Positions 24,299-33,223 of a stretch of DNA of 55,853 bases are shown here, in pieces. Under the pieces are notes generated by a model. That model was not told the origin of the DNA, did no database searches, and saw only the letters and a list, made by a program, of their open reading frames with translations. Source of the DNA: Caballeronia grimmiae (GTDB lineage: Bacteria; Pseudomonadota; Gammaproteobacteria; Burkholderiales; Burkholderiaceae). The stretch covers positions 1 to 55,853 of the forward strand of contig NZ_JFHE01000038.1 in assembly GCF_000698555.1 (NCBI RefSeq), read 5' to 3'. Position numbers and translations under genes: made by a program. The stretch's first letter is position 1, and every line of letters begins with the position of its first letter.

Positions 24299-25813
24299 AT
24301 GACGACGCCCAGACTCGAACTGAGGCACGCGAGCAAGGCATTCGGCCGCGTGCGCGCGCTCGGCGATGGCAGCCTGCAACTCTTTCCCGGCGAAGTGCAT
24401 GCGCTGCTCGGCGAAAACGGCGCGGGCAAGTCCACGCTCGTGAAGCTGCTCGCGGGCGTGTATCAGCCCGATGCGGGCGAACTGCTCGTGGATGGCTTCG
24501 TGCGGCGCTTCGGCAATCCCGCCGAAGCGCGTGATGCGGGCATCGCCGTGATCTATCAGGAACCGACGCTGTTCGCGGACCTGTCTATCGCGGAGAACAT
24601 CTACATGGGCCGTCAGCCGCGCGACCGGTTCGGGCGCATCCGCTACGACGAGATGCATCGCGAAGTCGATGCGCTGCTCGCATCGCTCGGCGTGAGCTTG
24701 CGCGCGCAAAGGCTCGTGCGCGGGCTGTCGATTGCGGACCAGCAGGTCGTCGAAATCGCGAAGGCGCTGTCGCTCGATGCGAACGTACTCATCATGGACG
24801 AGCCGACTGCGGCGTTGTCGCTGCCGGAAGTCGAGCGTCTCTTCGCCATCGTGCGCGCGTTGAAAGAGCGCGACGTCGCGATTCTCTTCATCACGCATCG
24901 GCTCGACGAAGTGTTCGCGCTCACGCAACGCATGACGATCATGCGCGACGGCATGAAGGTCCACGACGCGCTCACCGCCGACATGAGCATCGACGCGATC
25001 GTGAGCCGGATGGTCGGCCGCGATCTCGACACGTTCTATCCGAAAGCCGATGTCGCGCCCGGCGACGTGCGGCTCGCGGTGCGCAATCTCACGCGCGAGG
25101 GCGTGTTCAAGAACGTTTCCTTCGATGTCCGCGCGGGCGAGATCGTCGCGCTGGCGGGTCTCGTCGGCGCGGGACGCAGCGAAGTGGCGCGCGCCATTTT
25201 CGGCATCGATCCGGTCGATGGCGGCGAAGTGGCCGTCGCGGGCAAGAAGCTCGCGCTCGGCAAGCCGGCGGCGGCGGTGCGCGCGGGCCTCGCGCTCGTG
25301 CCGGAAGACCGCCGCGCGCAAGGGCTCGCGATGGAACTGTCGATTGCCCGCAATGCCTCGCTGACGGTGCTCGGCCGATTGATGCGGCATGGCCTGATCT
25401 CGGCGCGCAGCGAATCGACGCTCGCCGCCGACTGGGGCAAGCGCCTGCGCCTCAAGGCGAGCGATCTCGATGCGCCCGTCGGCACGCTGTCGGGCGGCAA
25501 TCAGCAGAAGGTCGTGCTCGGCAAGTGGCTGGCGACGAACCCGAAGGTGCTGATCATCGACGAGCCGACGCGCGGCATCGACGTCGGCGCGAAGGCGGAG
25601 GTGTATCGCACGCTGGCCGAACTCGTGAAGGAGGGCATGGCCGTGTTGATGATTTCGAGCGAGTTGCCGGAAGTGCTCGGCATGGCGGATCGCGTGCTGG
25701 TGATGCACGAAGGCCGCATCAGCGCGGACATCGCGCGCGCCGATGCCAACGAGGAACGGGTGATGAGCGCGGCATTGGGCGCGCCGTCGCCGGCCCTGGG
25801 GCGCGCAGCATGA
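24299..25813 (+). CDS. Sugar ABC transporter ATP-binding protein (two ATPase domains)
   Basis: 504-residue RbsA-like ATPase with two ABC domains. Domain 1 has Walker A LLGENGAGKSTLVK, signature VRGLSIADQQVVEI and Walker B VLIMDEPTAALS. Domain 2 has the degenerate Walker A LVGAGRSEVARA usual for this family, signature GTLSGGNQQKVVLGKW and Walker B VLIIDEPTRGIDVG. It energises import through the two following permeases. It starts 8 bases after the lactonase gene and overlaps the first permease by 4 bases. Rhamnose as substrate is inferred from context. Confidence 0.95.
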   Translation: MTTPRLELRHASKAFGRVRALGDGSLQLFPGEVHALLGENGAGKSTLVKLLAGVYQPDAGELLVDGFVRRFGNPAEARDAGIAVIYQEPTLFADLSIAENIYMGRQPRDRFGRIRYDEMHREVDALLASLGVSLRAQRLVRGLSIADQQVVEIAKALSLDANVLIMDEPTAALSLPEVERLFAIVRALKERDVAILFITHRLDEVFALTQRMTIMRDGMKVHDALTADMSIDAIVSRMVGRDLDTFYPKADVAPGDVRLAVRNLTREGVFKNVSFDVRAGEIVALAGLVGAGRSEVARAIFGIDPVDGGEVAVAGKKLALGKPAAAVRAGLALVPEDRRAQGLAMELSIARNASLTVLGRLMRHGLISARSESTLAADWGKRLRLKASDLDAPVGTLSGGNQQKVVLGKWLATNPKVLIIDEPTRGIDVGAKAEVYRTLAELVKEGMAVLMISSELPEVLGMADRVLVMHEGRISADIARADANEERVMSAALGAPSPALGRAA

Positions 25814-26853
25814 TGACACGACATTCTCCAGCGATGCCCGCGATGCCGCCCGCCGAAACGAAGCGCGACAGCCTCGCCGTTTCCATCGCGAAGAGCCGCG
25901 AGCTGACGCTTTTCATCGTGCTGCTCGTGCTCGTCGGCGCGACGGCCGCCGTCAAGCCCGATTTCCTGAATCTGCAGAATCTGCGCGACGTCCTGCTCAA
26001 TGTATCGATCATCGGCTTGCTGACGGCGGGCATGACGATCGTGATGCTGATGCGGCACATCGACCTGTCGGTGGCGTCGATCGTCGGCGTGAGCGCGTAC
26101 GCGGTCGGCAGTCTCTTCGTGATGTTCCCGCACATGCCGGTGGTCGTCGCGATGTTCGCGGGCGTCTGCGTCGGGTTGGCAATCGGCGCGGTGAACGGCG
26201 CGCTCGTTACCTTCGGGCGCGTGCCGTCGCTCGTCGCCACGCTCTCGACGCTGTATATCGTGCGGGGCGCGGACTACGCGTGGGTCCACGGCGGACAGAT
26301 CAACGCGACCAGCCTGCCCGATACGTTCGCCGCCATCGCGACCGGCACGCTGATCGGCGTGCCGAACCTGGTGTTGACCGCGCTCGTCGTGCTCATCGCG
26401 CTGTCGGTGTATCTGAAGCAGTATCGCGGCGGGCGCGAGCACTATGCGATCGGCTCGAATCCCGAAGCGGCGCGGCTGGCGGGCATCCGCGTGGACCGTC
26501 GCGTGATGATCGGCTTCCTGCTGTCCGGCGCGATCGCGGGGCTGGCCGGCGTGCTGTGGCTCGCGCGTTTCGGCACCGTCGACGCCAGCACGGCGAAGGG
26601 CATCGAGCTGCAAGTGGTCGCGGCGGCGGTCGTTGGCAGCGTCGCGATCACGGGCGGCGTGGGCACTATTGCCGGCGCGACGCTCGGCGCGCTCGTGCTC
26701 GGCGTCATCAACATCGCGCTGGTCGTGTTGCGCGTGTCGCCGTTCTGGCAACAGGCGATTCAGGGCGCGCTGATCGTCGCGGCGATCACGCTCGATACCT
26801 TGCTCGCGCGCTCCGTCGCGCGCCGCATGATGAGGAAACGCGATCATGGCTAA
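25810..26853 (+). CDS. Sugar ABC transporter permease 1
   Basis: 347-residue inner-membrane permease of the RbsC/AraH type with about 8-10 hydrophobic segments. Family features are MTIVMLMRHIDLSVASIVGV in the first third, YAIGSNPEAARLAGIRV in the cytoplasmic loop, and VAAAVVGSVAITGGVGTIAG toward the C-terminus. The N-terminal 30 residues are polar and Met/Pro-rich. It overlaps the ATPase gene by 4 bases and the second permease by 8, indicating tight translational coupling. Two different permeases are typical of rhamnose and AI-2 type importers. Confidence 0.94.
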   Translation: MMTRHSPAMPAMPPAETKRDSLAVSIAKSRELTLFIVLLVLVGATAAVKPDFLNLQNLRDVLLNVSIIGLLTAGMTIVMLMRHIDLSVASIVGVSAYAVGSLFVMFPHMPVVVAMFAGVCVGLAIGAVNGALVTFGRVPSLVATLSTLYIVRGADYAWVHGGQINATSLPDTFAAIATGTLIGVPNLVLTALVVLIALSVYLKQYRGGREHYAIGSNPEAARLAGIRVDRRVMIGFLLSGAIAGLAGVLWLARFGTVDASTAKGIELQVVAAAVVGSVAITGGVGTIAGATLGALVLGVINIALVVLRVSPFWQQAIQGALIVAAITLDTLLARSVARRMMRKRDHG

Positions 26854-27850
26854 GCCCGACTCCGCCTTGTCCACGGCCCGGCGCCGTCACGTGCAGTGGG
26901 AAACGATGCTCGTCGTCGTGCTCGCCGTCTCGCTCGCGGCGGGGCGCGTGCTGTCGCCGATGTTCCTCTCGTCCGCGAATCTCTCGAACATGCTCGCGGA
27001 TTTCACCGAGATCGCGCTGATCGCGTTGCCGATGACACTCGTGATCGTCGCCGCCGAAATCGATCTGTCGGTGGCGTCGGTGCTCGGCGCATCGAGCGCG
27101 CTGATGGGCGTGCTGTGGCACATGGGCTTGCCGATGCCGCTCGTCATCGCGCTGGTGCTCGCCTTCGGCACGCTGGCGGGGCTGCTCAACGGGCTCGTGA
27201 TCGTGCGCTTCGGCCTGCCGTCGCTCGCGGTGACCATCGGCACGCTCGCGCTGTTTCGCGGGCTGGCCTACGTGCTGCTCGGCGATCAGGCGATCGCGGA
27301 TTTTCCCGCGTCGTACACGGCGTTCGGCATCGAGACCATCGCCGGTACCTTCCTGCCGATGCCGTTCGTGCTCGTCATCGCGGGCGCGATCGTTTTCACC
27401 GTGCTCCTTCAGGCGACGCCGTTTGGCCGCAGCCTGTACGCGATCGGCGCGAATCCGACCGCCGCGCAGTTCTCCGGCATCGACGTCGCGAAGACGAAGC
27501 TCAGGCTTTTCATGATGGCCGGCGCGATGGCCGCGCTCGCGGGCGTCGTCTATACGCTGCGCTTCACGAGCGCACGCGGCGACAACGGCGAGGGCTTCGA
27601 ACTGTCCGTGATCGCGGCGGTGCTGTTCGGCGGTGTGAGCATCTTCGGCGGACGCGGCTCGATGATCGGCGTGCTGTTGTCGCTCGTCATCATCGGCGTG
27701 CTGCGCAATGCTCTGACGCTCGCGGATGTATCGAGCGAAACGCTCACCATCGTGACCGGCGCGCTGTTGCTGTCGTCCGTGCTGATACCGAATCTCGTTG
27801 CGCGCTGGCGGGCGGCGCGCGAGAAGCGCCTGATGGCGCAGTTGCCCTGA
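26846..27850 (+). CDS. Sugar ABC transporter permease 2
   Basis: 334-residue inner-membrane permease, paralogous to the preceding one. It has IALPMTLVIVAAEIDLSVAS, LYAIGANPTAAQFSGIDV in the EAA-like loop, and VIAAVLFGGVSIFGGRGSMI. It would form a heterodimer with permease 1. The ATG lies within the end of the previous gene. It is followed after 61 bases by the binding-protein gene. Confidence 0.94.
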   Translation: MAKPDSALSTARRRHVQWETMLVVVLAVSLAAGRVLSPMFLSSANLSNMLADFTEIALIALPMTLVIVAAEIDLSVASVLGASSALMGVLWHMGLPMPLVIALVLAFGTLAGLLNGLVIVRFGLPSLAVTIGTLALFRGLAYVLLGDQAIADFPASYTAFGIETIAGTFLPMPFVLVIAGAIVFTVLLQATPFGRSLYAIGANPTAAQFSGIDVAKTKLRLFMMAGAMAALAGVVYTLRFTSARGDNGEGFELSVIAAVLFGGVSIFGGRGSMIGVLLSLVIIGVLRNALTLADVSSETLTIVTGALLLSSVLIPNLVARWRAAREKRLMAQLP

Positions 27851-27911
27851 ACGCGTGTCGTGCCCGTTGATAACCAGCGCAGCCCTGCGCAATGACAGGA
27901 GACTTACCGAC

Positions 27912-28925
27912 ATGAAAACACCGTACCGACTCATGCGCGCCCCGCTGCTCGCGGCGGTTTTAATGGCGGCCAGCGTCGCGCTGACGGCGAGCGCCGCCGA
28001 AGTGAAAAGCGGCCTCAAAATCGCGTTTCTGCCGAAGCAGATCAACAATCCCTACGAAGTCATCGCCGACGATGGCGGCATGGCCGCGATCAAGGAGTTC
28101 AAGGGCGAAGGCAAGGTCGTCGGGCCGTCGGATGCGGGGGCGTCGTCGCAGGTGAGCTACATCAACACGCTGATCACGCAGCGTCAGAACGCGATCGTCA
28201 TCGCGGCCAACGATGCGAACGCCGTCGTGCCGTATCTGAAGAAAGCGATGTCGCAGGGCATCAAGGTCGTCACGTTCGATTCCGACACCGCGCCCGAAGG
28301 ACGGCAGATTTTCGTCAACCAGGCGGAATCGGAGGCTATCGGGCGCGGGCAGATTCAACTGCTGTCGAAGCTCGTCGGCGGCGAAGGCGAATTCGCGATT
28401 CTCTCCGCGACGCCCAACGCGACGAATCAGAACACCTGGATCAAATGGATGCAGGACGAGTTGAAGAAGCCCGAGTATTCGAAGCTCAAGCTGGTGAAGA
28501 TCGCCTACGGCAACGACGACGATCAGAAGTCGTTCGTCGAAACGCAGGGCTTATTGCAGGCGTATCCGAACCTGAAGGGTATCGTTGCGCCTACGTCAGT
28601 GGGAATCGCGGCGGCGGCGCGGTATATCTCGACTTCGCCGTCGAAGGGCAAGGTCGTCGTCACCGGGCTCGGCACGCCTAATCAGATGCGTGCGTTCGTG
28701 AAGAACGGCACCGTCACCGCGTTTCAGTTGTGGGACCCGGGCCAGTTGGGCTATCTGGCCGCGTTCGCAGCGGCGAATCTCGCGTCCGGAACCATCACGG
28801 GCAAAGAAGGCGATTCCTTCGACGCAGGCAAGCTAGGCAAGCGCACCGTCGGCAAGAGCGGCGAAGTGATTCTCGGCCCGCCGACGACCTTCGATGCGAG
28901 CAACATCGACCGCTTCAACTTCTGA
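27912..28925 (+). CDS. Periplasmic rhamnose-type sugar-binding protein
   Basis: 337-residue type I periplasmic binding protein. A Sec signal peptide occupies about residues 1-28 (basic MKTPYRLMR, hydrophobic core, cleavage near ASAAEV). The mature part begins KIAFLPKQINNPYEV, the family's sugar-contact start, and has AIVIAANDANAVVPYLKKA, VVTFDSDTAPEGRQIFVNQ and FQLWDPGQLGYLA. It resembles the RhaS binding proteins of Rhizobium-type rhamnose importers. ACAGGAGACTTACCGAC precedes the ATG. It ends operon 2. As usual for such proteins it sits slightly apart from the membrane genes. Confidence 0.93.
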   Translation: MKTPYRLMRAPLLAAVLMAASVALTASAAEVKSGLKIAFLPKQINNPYEVIADDGGMAAIKEFKGEGKVVGPSDAGASSQVSYINTLITQRQNAIVIAANDANAVVPYLKKAMSQGIKVVTFDSDTAPEGRQIFVNQAESEAIGRGQIQLLSKLVGGEGEFAILSATPNATNQNTWIKWMQDELKKPEYSKLKLVKIAYGNDDDQKSFVETQGLLQAYPNLKGIVAPTSVGIAAAARYISTSPSKGKVVVTGLGTPNQMRAFVKNGTVTAFQLWDPGQLGYLAAFAAANLASGTITGKEGDSFDAGKLGKRTVGKSGEVILGPPTTFDASNIDRFNF

Positions 28926-28973
28926 GGCGTCGCACGCGTGAGGGGGAGCGCCATGCTCACATGCCGCTTCGCC

Positions 28974-29378
28974 TCAACGCCGCGACTTGGACAGCAAATG
29001 CCCGAGCCCGAGATTCGTCGCGATTTGCCAGACATAGACGCGCGAGTAGCGCACGCCGTAGCGCCGCTCGATCACTTCGCGCAGGCGCGAGTTGGTCCAC
29101 GTATCGCTTGCGAAGCCGTGATCGCGGGCGGAGCCTTGCAGCGCCGCCGCGATCCAGCCGAGCGCGTCCTGATCCAGCACCGAGGCCCGCCCGCCGACGC
29201 CCATTTTGGCGAGCGCGTCGAGACCGCCTTCCGACACCAGCGCCTTGTAGCGGCGCACAGTCTGCACCGACAGATGCAGTTCATCCGCCACCTGTTCCAC
29301 CGATACCCCTTCGAGCAGCATGCGGCCCGCCGTCATGCGGCGCACGACGGTCGGGAGGGAGGCGGAGCGGGAGTGCAT
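28974..29378 (-). CDS. Orphan transposase-type HTH protein (IS630-like N-terminal part)
   Basis: 134-residue DNA-binding protein. The N-terminal HTH (RMLLEGVSVEQVADELHLSV, about residues 20-40) is followed by a winged-helix segment (TWTNSRLREVIERRYGVRYS), the order found in the N-terminal part of IS630-family transposases. The DDE catalytic domain is absent: the frame ends LLSKSRR and only 48 bases separate it from the rhamnose operon end. It is either a domesticated regulator or a remnant. An in-frame TTG at 29441 could extend it, but ATG at 29378 was taken. No inverted repeats were seen. Confidence 0.75.
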   Translation of the reverse strand: MHSRSASLPTVVRRMTAGRMLLEGVSVEQVADELHLSVQTVRRYKALVSEGGLDALAKMGVGGRASVLDQDALGWIAAALQGSARDHGFASDTWTNSRLREVIERRYGVRYSRVYVWQIATNLGLGHLLSKSRR

Positions 29379-29800
29379 GGCGCTCGTCCCTCGATGCGTC
29401 AACGAAGGCCGCACATCGTGATTCAGGCGCGGCACCCGCAAGCGCGATCGCCGTCCGGCGTTCGCCCAGGCGGGAACGGAAGTGCGTCGAGGATAAGTTC
29501 GCGGCGTGCCTGTGCGTTCATGCGTGGCTCCTCCCGACCGGGAACGTTCGGACGACTCAACAGAGTCGATGCGCGGCGGACTTCGGCCCGCCGGCTACAG
29601 AGAAGAGCAATAAACCGTTTCCGGCACGATGGGGATGCATCGCCGAAAATTTTTGAACTTGATAAACGGCAGCGAATTGCCTATGACGCGATGGCGCTTC
29701 GATGCGCCATGCGTAACGTCGCGCGCGTTGATTTCGCCCGGTTCAAGCGCGATCGTTCGATGCAATGTTCATGGCAACGGTTGGCCATGAAGCCGTCGCC
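29379..29800. other. Gene-free region with a 7-bp hairpin
   Basis: About 420 bases with no supported gene. ATGGCGC (29691-29697) pairs with GCGCCAT (29704-29710). The part around 29640-29700 is less GC-rich than the neighbourhood. Long frames crossing this region (28938-29813 plus) are shadows. Confidence 0.45.
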
Positions 29801-30127
29801 TCACACGCGATAAAACTCGATGTCCTGTCCGGCATGCACCGCGCGTTTGAGCCATTCGGGCATATCGCCGACGCCGTCCCATGTATCGCCGCTGGCGTTG
29901 CGGAAAACCGGCTGGTCGCCACGGCTTTGCGGCATGACCGGAAGTTGCGGCATCGCCCGTTTGGGTTTCTGCGCGCCATTTGCTCCGTTGGCTTTCGTGA
30001 GCATGGGCGGCGGGGGCGTCTCCGACGCTTCGGCTAATGCTTCTGCCAATGCGCTTTCGGTGATGCCGAATTCGGCCATACGGCTGCGCAAATACGCAAT
30101 GATGCTATCTCGCTTTCTTTCGTCCAC
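29801..30127 (-). CDS. H-NS-like nucleoid protein with altered DNA-contact motif
   Basis: 108 residues. The C-terminal domain (about 70-108) has the H-NS layout FRNASGDTWDGVGDMPEWLK, and the short helical N-terminus (RKRDSIIAYLRSRMAEFGIT) can oligomerise. In H-NS proteins of this type the loop after TW normally has a basic GRG(R/K) core that enters the AT-rich minor groove. Here it is GVGD, with an acidic residue, so DNA binding may be changed or lost. A Pro-rich linker (ETPPPPM) joins the parts. GTG is the start because AGGGA lies 6 bases before it and an in-frame stop lies 5 codons upstream. Confidence 0.8.
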   Translation of the reverse strand: MDERKRDSIIAYLRSRMAEFGITESALAEALAEASETPPPPMLTKANGANGAQKPKRAMPQLPVMPQSRGDQPVFRNASGDTWDGVGDMPEWLKRAVHAGQDIEFYRV

Positions 30128-30521
30128 GGCTTCCCTGATTCAGCTTTTTGATTTGCAGAAGACGAACCGATGCCCGCGCGGACCGGGGCGGTTCGATGGC
30201 CTGAATATGTATTTAATACAAGCGTGGCGCAGCGGCTGCTGCGCGTCAATTAGTGTATTTACCGCAAGGCTGTTTTTTTAATCCGCCAGTCGATGCCTGA
30301 ATAGCCGGCATCGGGCCGATTGCGGATATCGTCAGTTCGGGGATCACCGTGACGGACGCGCGACGAGCGTGCGCGCGGAAGTCACGCCGCAAGGCCTGAA
30401 CTGGCCATGATCCGTGGAACACGAGGCTCGCGCCGCCGCGATCGCCGTATGGCTACATCCTCGCTTTGAACGCCGCTTTGGACTCTATTGTATGCTGCGC
30501 GCGGCAATTATTAAAAAAGTT
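30128..30521. other. AT-richer gene-free region
   Basis: About 390 bases upstream of the H-NS-like gene, visibly richer in A and T (a run of seven T near 30272, TATGTATTTAATACA near 30207, and TTAAAA-AAG-TTTTAA near 30513). An inverted pair CGATGCC / GGCATCG is at 30291-30297 and 30307-30313. It probably holds the H-NS-like gene's promoter. No gene is supported. Confidence 0.5.
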
Positions 30522-30773
30522 TTAACGGCTATGCTGCTCTCCCGGTAATTCCGCACCGTGCGCGCGAATCGCGGCAATCAGTTCCGCCGGCGTAATCTCA
30601 TAACGCACTTCACGATGAATTCCGGGTTTGCGCTCGTCGATTTCGATCAGCAGGACGGCCTTGCCGTCAGCGGCGGGTTCGAGCCGCAGCGAGCGCACTT
30701 CCTGGCCGCTCGCCTCATCGTATTCGGTCAGGAGCGTCATGGCTCCGGTGGCAGCGCTTCTCGGCATCGACAT
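30522..30773 (-). CDS. Hypothetical protein (83 aa)
   Basis: Begins MSMPRSAATGAMTLLTEYDE. A beta-rich core (SLRLEPAADGKAVLLIEIDE and HREVRYEITPAELIAAI) ends in a short helix. There is no signal peptide or membrane helix. GGAGGAAGA ends directly before the ATG, a strong ribosome site, which fixes this start over the upstream in-frame one at 30815. No family is recognised. It is followed by AT-rich sequence. Confidence 0.65.
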   Translation of the reverse strand: MSMPRSAATGAMTLLTEYDEASGQEVRSLRLEPAADGKAVLLIEIDERKPGIHREVRYEITPAELIAAIRAHGAELPGEQHSR

Positions 30774-30982
30774 TCTTCCTCCCACTTGCGACATCGTTGT
30801 TGTTGTCCGCCGCATCGCCGGGCCGCGCGCAGGAGAACGTGCGCGCCCATTCGACGATGCGTGGCGGTAAGACAGACGCGAAGCGCGGCCGCTTGATGCG
30901 GCGGGCGGCGCGGCTCCGGTGTCTCATTATTGCCTGTCAAAAGCGCGCGCGTCCAGCATGGGCCGCTATCCGGCGCGCCGAT

Positions 30983-31978
30983 TCAGGCGGCTGCGCCGAT
31001 GGCGTCCCGGGCTTCGGCGGTGATTTCGAACGAGCGCAGGCGCGCCTTGTGGTCGAAAATCTGCGCCGTCACGATCAGTTCGTCCGCCTGCGTCTGCTCG
31101 ATGACCGAGCGCAGCCCCGCCTCGACGTCCGCGCGATTGCCGACGACGGAACACGCGAGCGAGCGCTCGACGCCCGCGCGCTCGGCCGGCGTCCAGTCGA
31201 TCGACTCGACGGGCGGCGGCAGTTGCCCCGGCGTGCCGCGCCGCAGATTGACGAACTGCTGCTCGAGGGACGTGAACAGGAAACGCGCTTCTTCCGTGGT
31301 ATCGGCGGCGAAGACGTTGACGCCGACCGCCGCATAGGGCTTCTGAAGCGTCGCCGAAGGACGGAACTGCGAGCGGTATACGTCGAGCGCCGTCAGCAGA
31401 TAGTCCGGCGCGAAATGGGACGCGAACGCGAACGGCAGTCCGAACGCGGCGGCGAGCTGCGCCGAAAACAGCGACGAGCCGAGCAGCCAGATCGGCACGT
31501 GCAGGCCCGCGCCCGGCACCGCACGCACTCGCTGACCCTCGACAGGATCGGCGAAGAAGCGTTGCAACTCGGCGACATCGTCCGGGAACGAATCGGCGCT
31601 GCCTTGCAGATCGCGGCGGAGCGCCCGCGCGGTGGTCTGGTCGGTGCCCGGCGCGCGGCCGAGCCCGAGGTCGATCCGGCCCGGAAACAGCGACGCGAGC
31701 GTGCCGAACTGCTCGGCGATCACGAGCGGCGCATGGTTCGGCAGCATGATGCCGCCGGAGCCGACGCGGATCGTCTTGGTGCCCGCCGCGATATGGCCGA
31801 TCACGACCGACGTCGCCGCACTGGCGATGCCCGTCATGTTGTGATGCTCCGCGAGCCAGTAGCGCAGATAACCCCAGCGTTCAGCGTGCTGCGCGAGATC
31901 GAGCGAATGGGCGAACGCATCGGCGGCGGTAGAGCCGAGCGGAATGGGGGAAAGGTCGAGCAGCGAGAAGGGGATCAT
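30983..31978 (-). CDS. Luciferase-like (LLM class) flavin-dependent oxidoreductase
   Basis: 331-residue TIM-barrel monooxygenase of the bacterial luciferase superfamily, using reduced FMN. The features are LAEHHNMTGIASAATSVVIG (about residues 42-61), GGIMLPNHAPLVIAEQFGTL, FPGRIDLGLGRAPGTDQTT, and PIWLLGSSLFSAQLAAAFGL. They match the common MsnO8/YhbW-like group, for which no physiological substrate is generally known. MIPFSLLDLSPI was taken as start because such proteins begin with this beta strand. The frame stays open upstream to 32122. It stands alone. Confidence 0.92.
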   Translation of the reverse strand: MIPFSLLDLSPIPLGSTAADAFAHSLDLAQHAERWGYLRYWLAEHHNMTGIASAATSVVIGHIAAGTKTIRVGSGGIMLPNHAPLVIAEQFGTLASLFPGRIDLGLGRAPGTDQTTARALRRDLQGSADSFPDDVAELQRFFADPVEGQRVRAVPGAGLHVPIWLLGSSLFSAQLAAAFGLPFAFASHFAPDYLLTALDVYRSQFRPSATLQKPYAAVGVNVFAADTTEEARFLFTSLEQQFVNLRRGTPGQLPPPVESIDWTPAERAGVERSLACSVVGNRADVEAGLRSVIEQTQADELIVTAQIFDHKARLRSFEITAEARDAIGAAA

Positions 31979-32395
31979 GGCGAAATCTTGGCTTTCGGTG
32001 ACGTGACGCTCCCGCGCAATTAACACGGCGGCGAACGCGGCGAACGCGGCTACGCGGGGGAAAACTCGATTGTGCCGAAAGTCAGGAAAGTCTGCCGGGA
32101 CCGGCTTGGGGATGCGCGGCATGTATCGCGATTATTCGCAAATGGAAGCTGCCGCCGTGCTACACGTCCGGCCGCGGTTTGTCCCCGAACGAAACGCAAG
32201 CATCAATCCGCGAGAAGGCCGTCTACCGAAACAACGACGCACGAACGCAACAATCAGCATCCCGAACGGAATGCGTCCCGCTTTGACGCACCGCGCACTG
32301 ACGAGCGCGCGCAACACTCCGGGTTCACCGACGGGCGCGAACGCCATGGGCGACGCGCAGTGGCAGGCGCTCGCCAGGATATGCGCGGCCTGAAC
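31979..32395. other. Gene-free region with a short tandem repeat
   Basis: About 415 bases. A GGCGAACGC unit is repeated directly near 32029-32050. Short frames on both strands (32070-32393 plus, 32132-32347 minus) have no ribosome site and no recognisable content. It should contain the promoter of the monooxygenase gene. Confidence 0.4.
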
Positions 32396-33211
32396 TCACG
32401 CGAGCCGCGGATACCCCAGCTCGATCGCCTCGCGTTCGTATCGGTCGATGCACGCGTAATCCGCTTCCGTGAAGCGCAGGACGCCGCGGAGCCTTAGCCG
32501 CCCAGCCAAGGCTTCGTCCTGCGCGATGACATCGGACAGCGCGGCGGCGAGTGCATCGACGAGACCTTTCGGCACGCGCTTCGACGCGATAAACGGCAGC
32601 GCAGGCGCGCTCGCCGTCACGCCGATTTCGCGGATGCCCGCCGCCAGTTCCGGCCGATGCGCCCGCACGAACGCGAGCGTGACGCAATCGATGGCGGCGA
32701 CATCGGCTGACCGCTCGACGGCGATCGCCCGCAGCGACGCCAGATGCCCGCCGCTCTTCGTGGCCGACGAAAAGAACCGCCCGCCCGATGTCAGCGGGGC
32801 GACCGCATGGCGAAACAGGTTCATGCCGCTGTTGGAATCCTCATCGTTGTAGACGGCGCGCAGTCCCCGGCACGCTTCGAGCGACGACGCGCCGGCCTGT
32901 GCGCCCGCTACCAGCACGCTGCGATAGCCGCCGCGCTCGCAGCCGGGCGCATCGAACGCGGGCGTCGCGACGAGCTGCACGCGGCCACTCAGCGCGTGCA
33001 GCAGCGGATAGCCGCAGGTTTGCGAGAGCAGCACGTCGTCGCGCAGCCAGAAGGCGGTGAGGTCTGCGCCGGGATCGACGATCCGCACGGTATCGCCACG
33101 CGCGTCGAGCCACGGCGATATGCGCCCCAGCACGGCGCCGAGCAGGGCGCGCCAGTCGTCGGCGAGGGCGGGCGCGATGTTGTACATCGGCAGAGCGGCG
33201 ATCCACTGCAT
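32396..33211 (-). CDS. PhnD/SsuA-like substrate-binding protein without signal peptide
   Basis: 271 residues with the PhnD-type periplasmic binding fold: LLSQTCGYPLLHALSGRVQL, VYNDEDSNSGMNLFRHAV, and SGGHLASLRAIAVERSADVA followed by AIDCVTLAF. These correspond to the ligand-binding segments of phosphonate/phosphite binding proteins. Unlike those it starts directly with the first beta strand (MQWIAALPMYN), with no signal peptide and no upstream in-frame extension of that kind. It is probably cytoplasmic, or the start lies elsewhere. No ABC permease or ATPase is adjacent. It lies 12 bases after the desaturase gene, so the two are co-transcribed. Confidence 0.82.
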   Translation of the reverse strand: MQWIAALPMYNIAPALADDWRALLGAVLGRISPWLDARGDTVRIVDPGADLTAFWLRDDVLLSQTCGYPLLHALSGRVQLVATPAFDAPGCERGGYRSVLVAGAQAGASSLEACRGLRAVYNDEDSNSGMNLFRHAVAPLTSGGRFFSSATKSGGHLASLRAIAVERSADVAAIDCVTLAFVRAHRPELAAGIREIGVTASAPALPFIASKRVPKGLVDALAAALSDVIAQDEALAGRLRLRGVLRFTEADYACIDRYEREAIELGYPRLA

Positions 33212-33223
33212 GAAGGCGGGTAA

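Noticed and set aside
28938..29813. 291-residue rightward frame across the HTH gene
   Set aside because: Antisense to the HTH protein, which has a clear fold. The remainder is low-information sequence.
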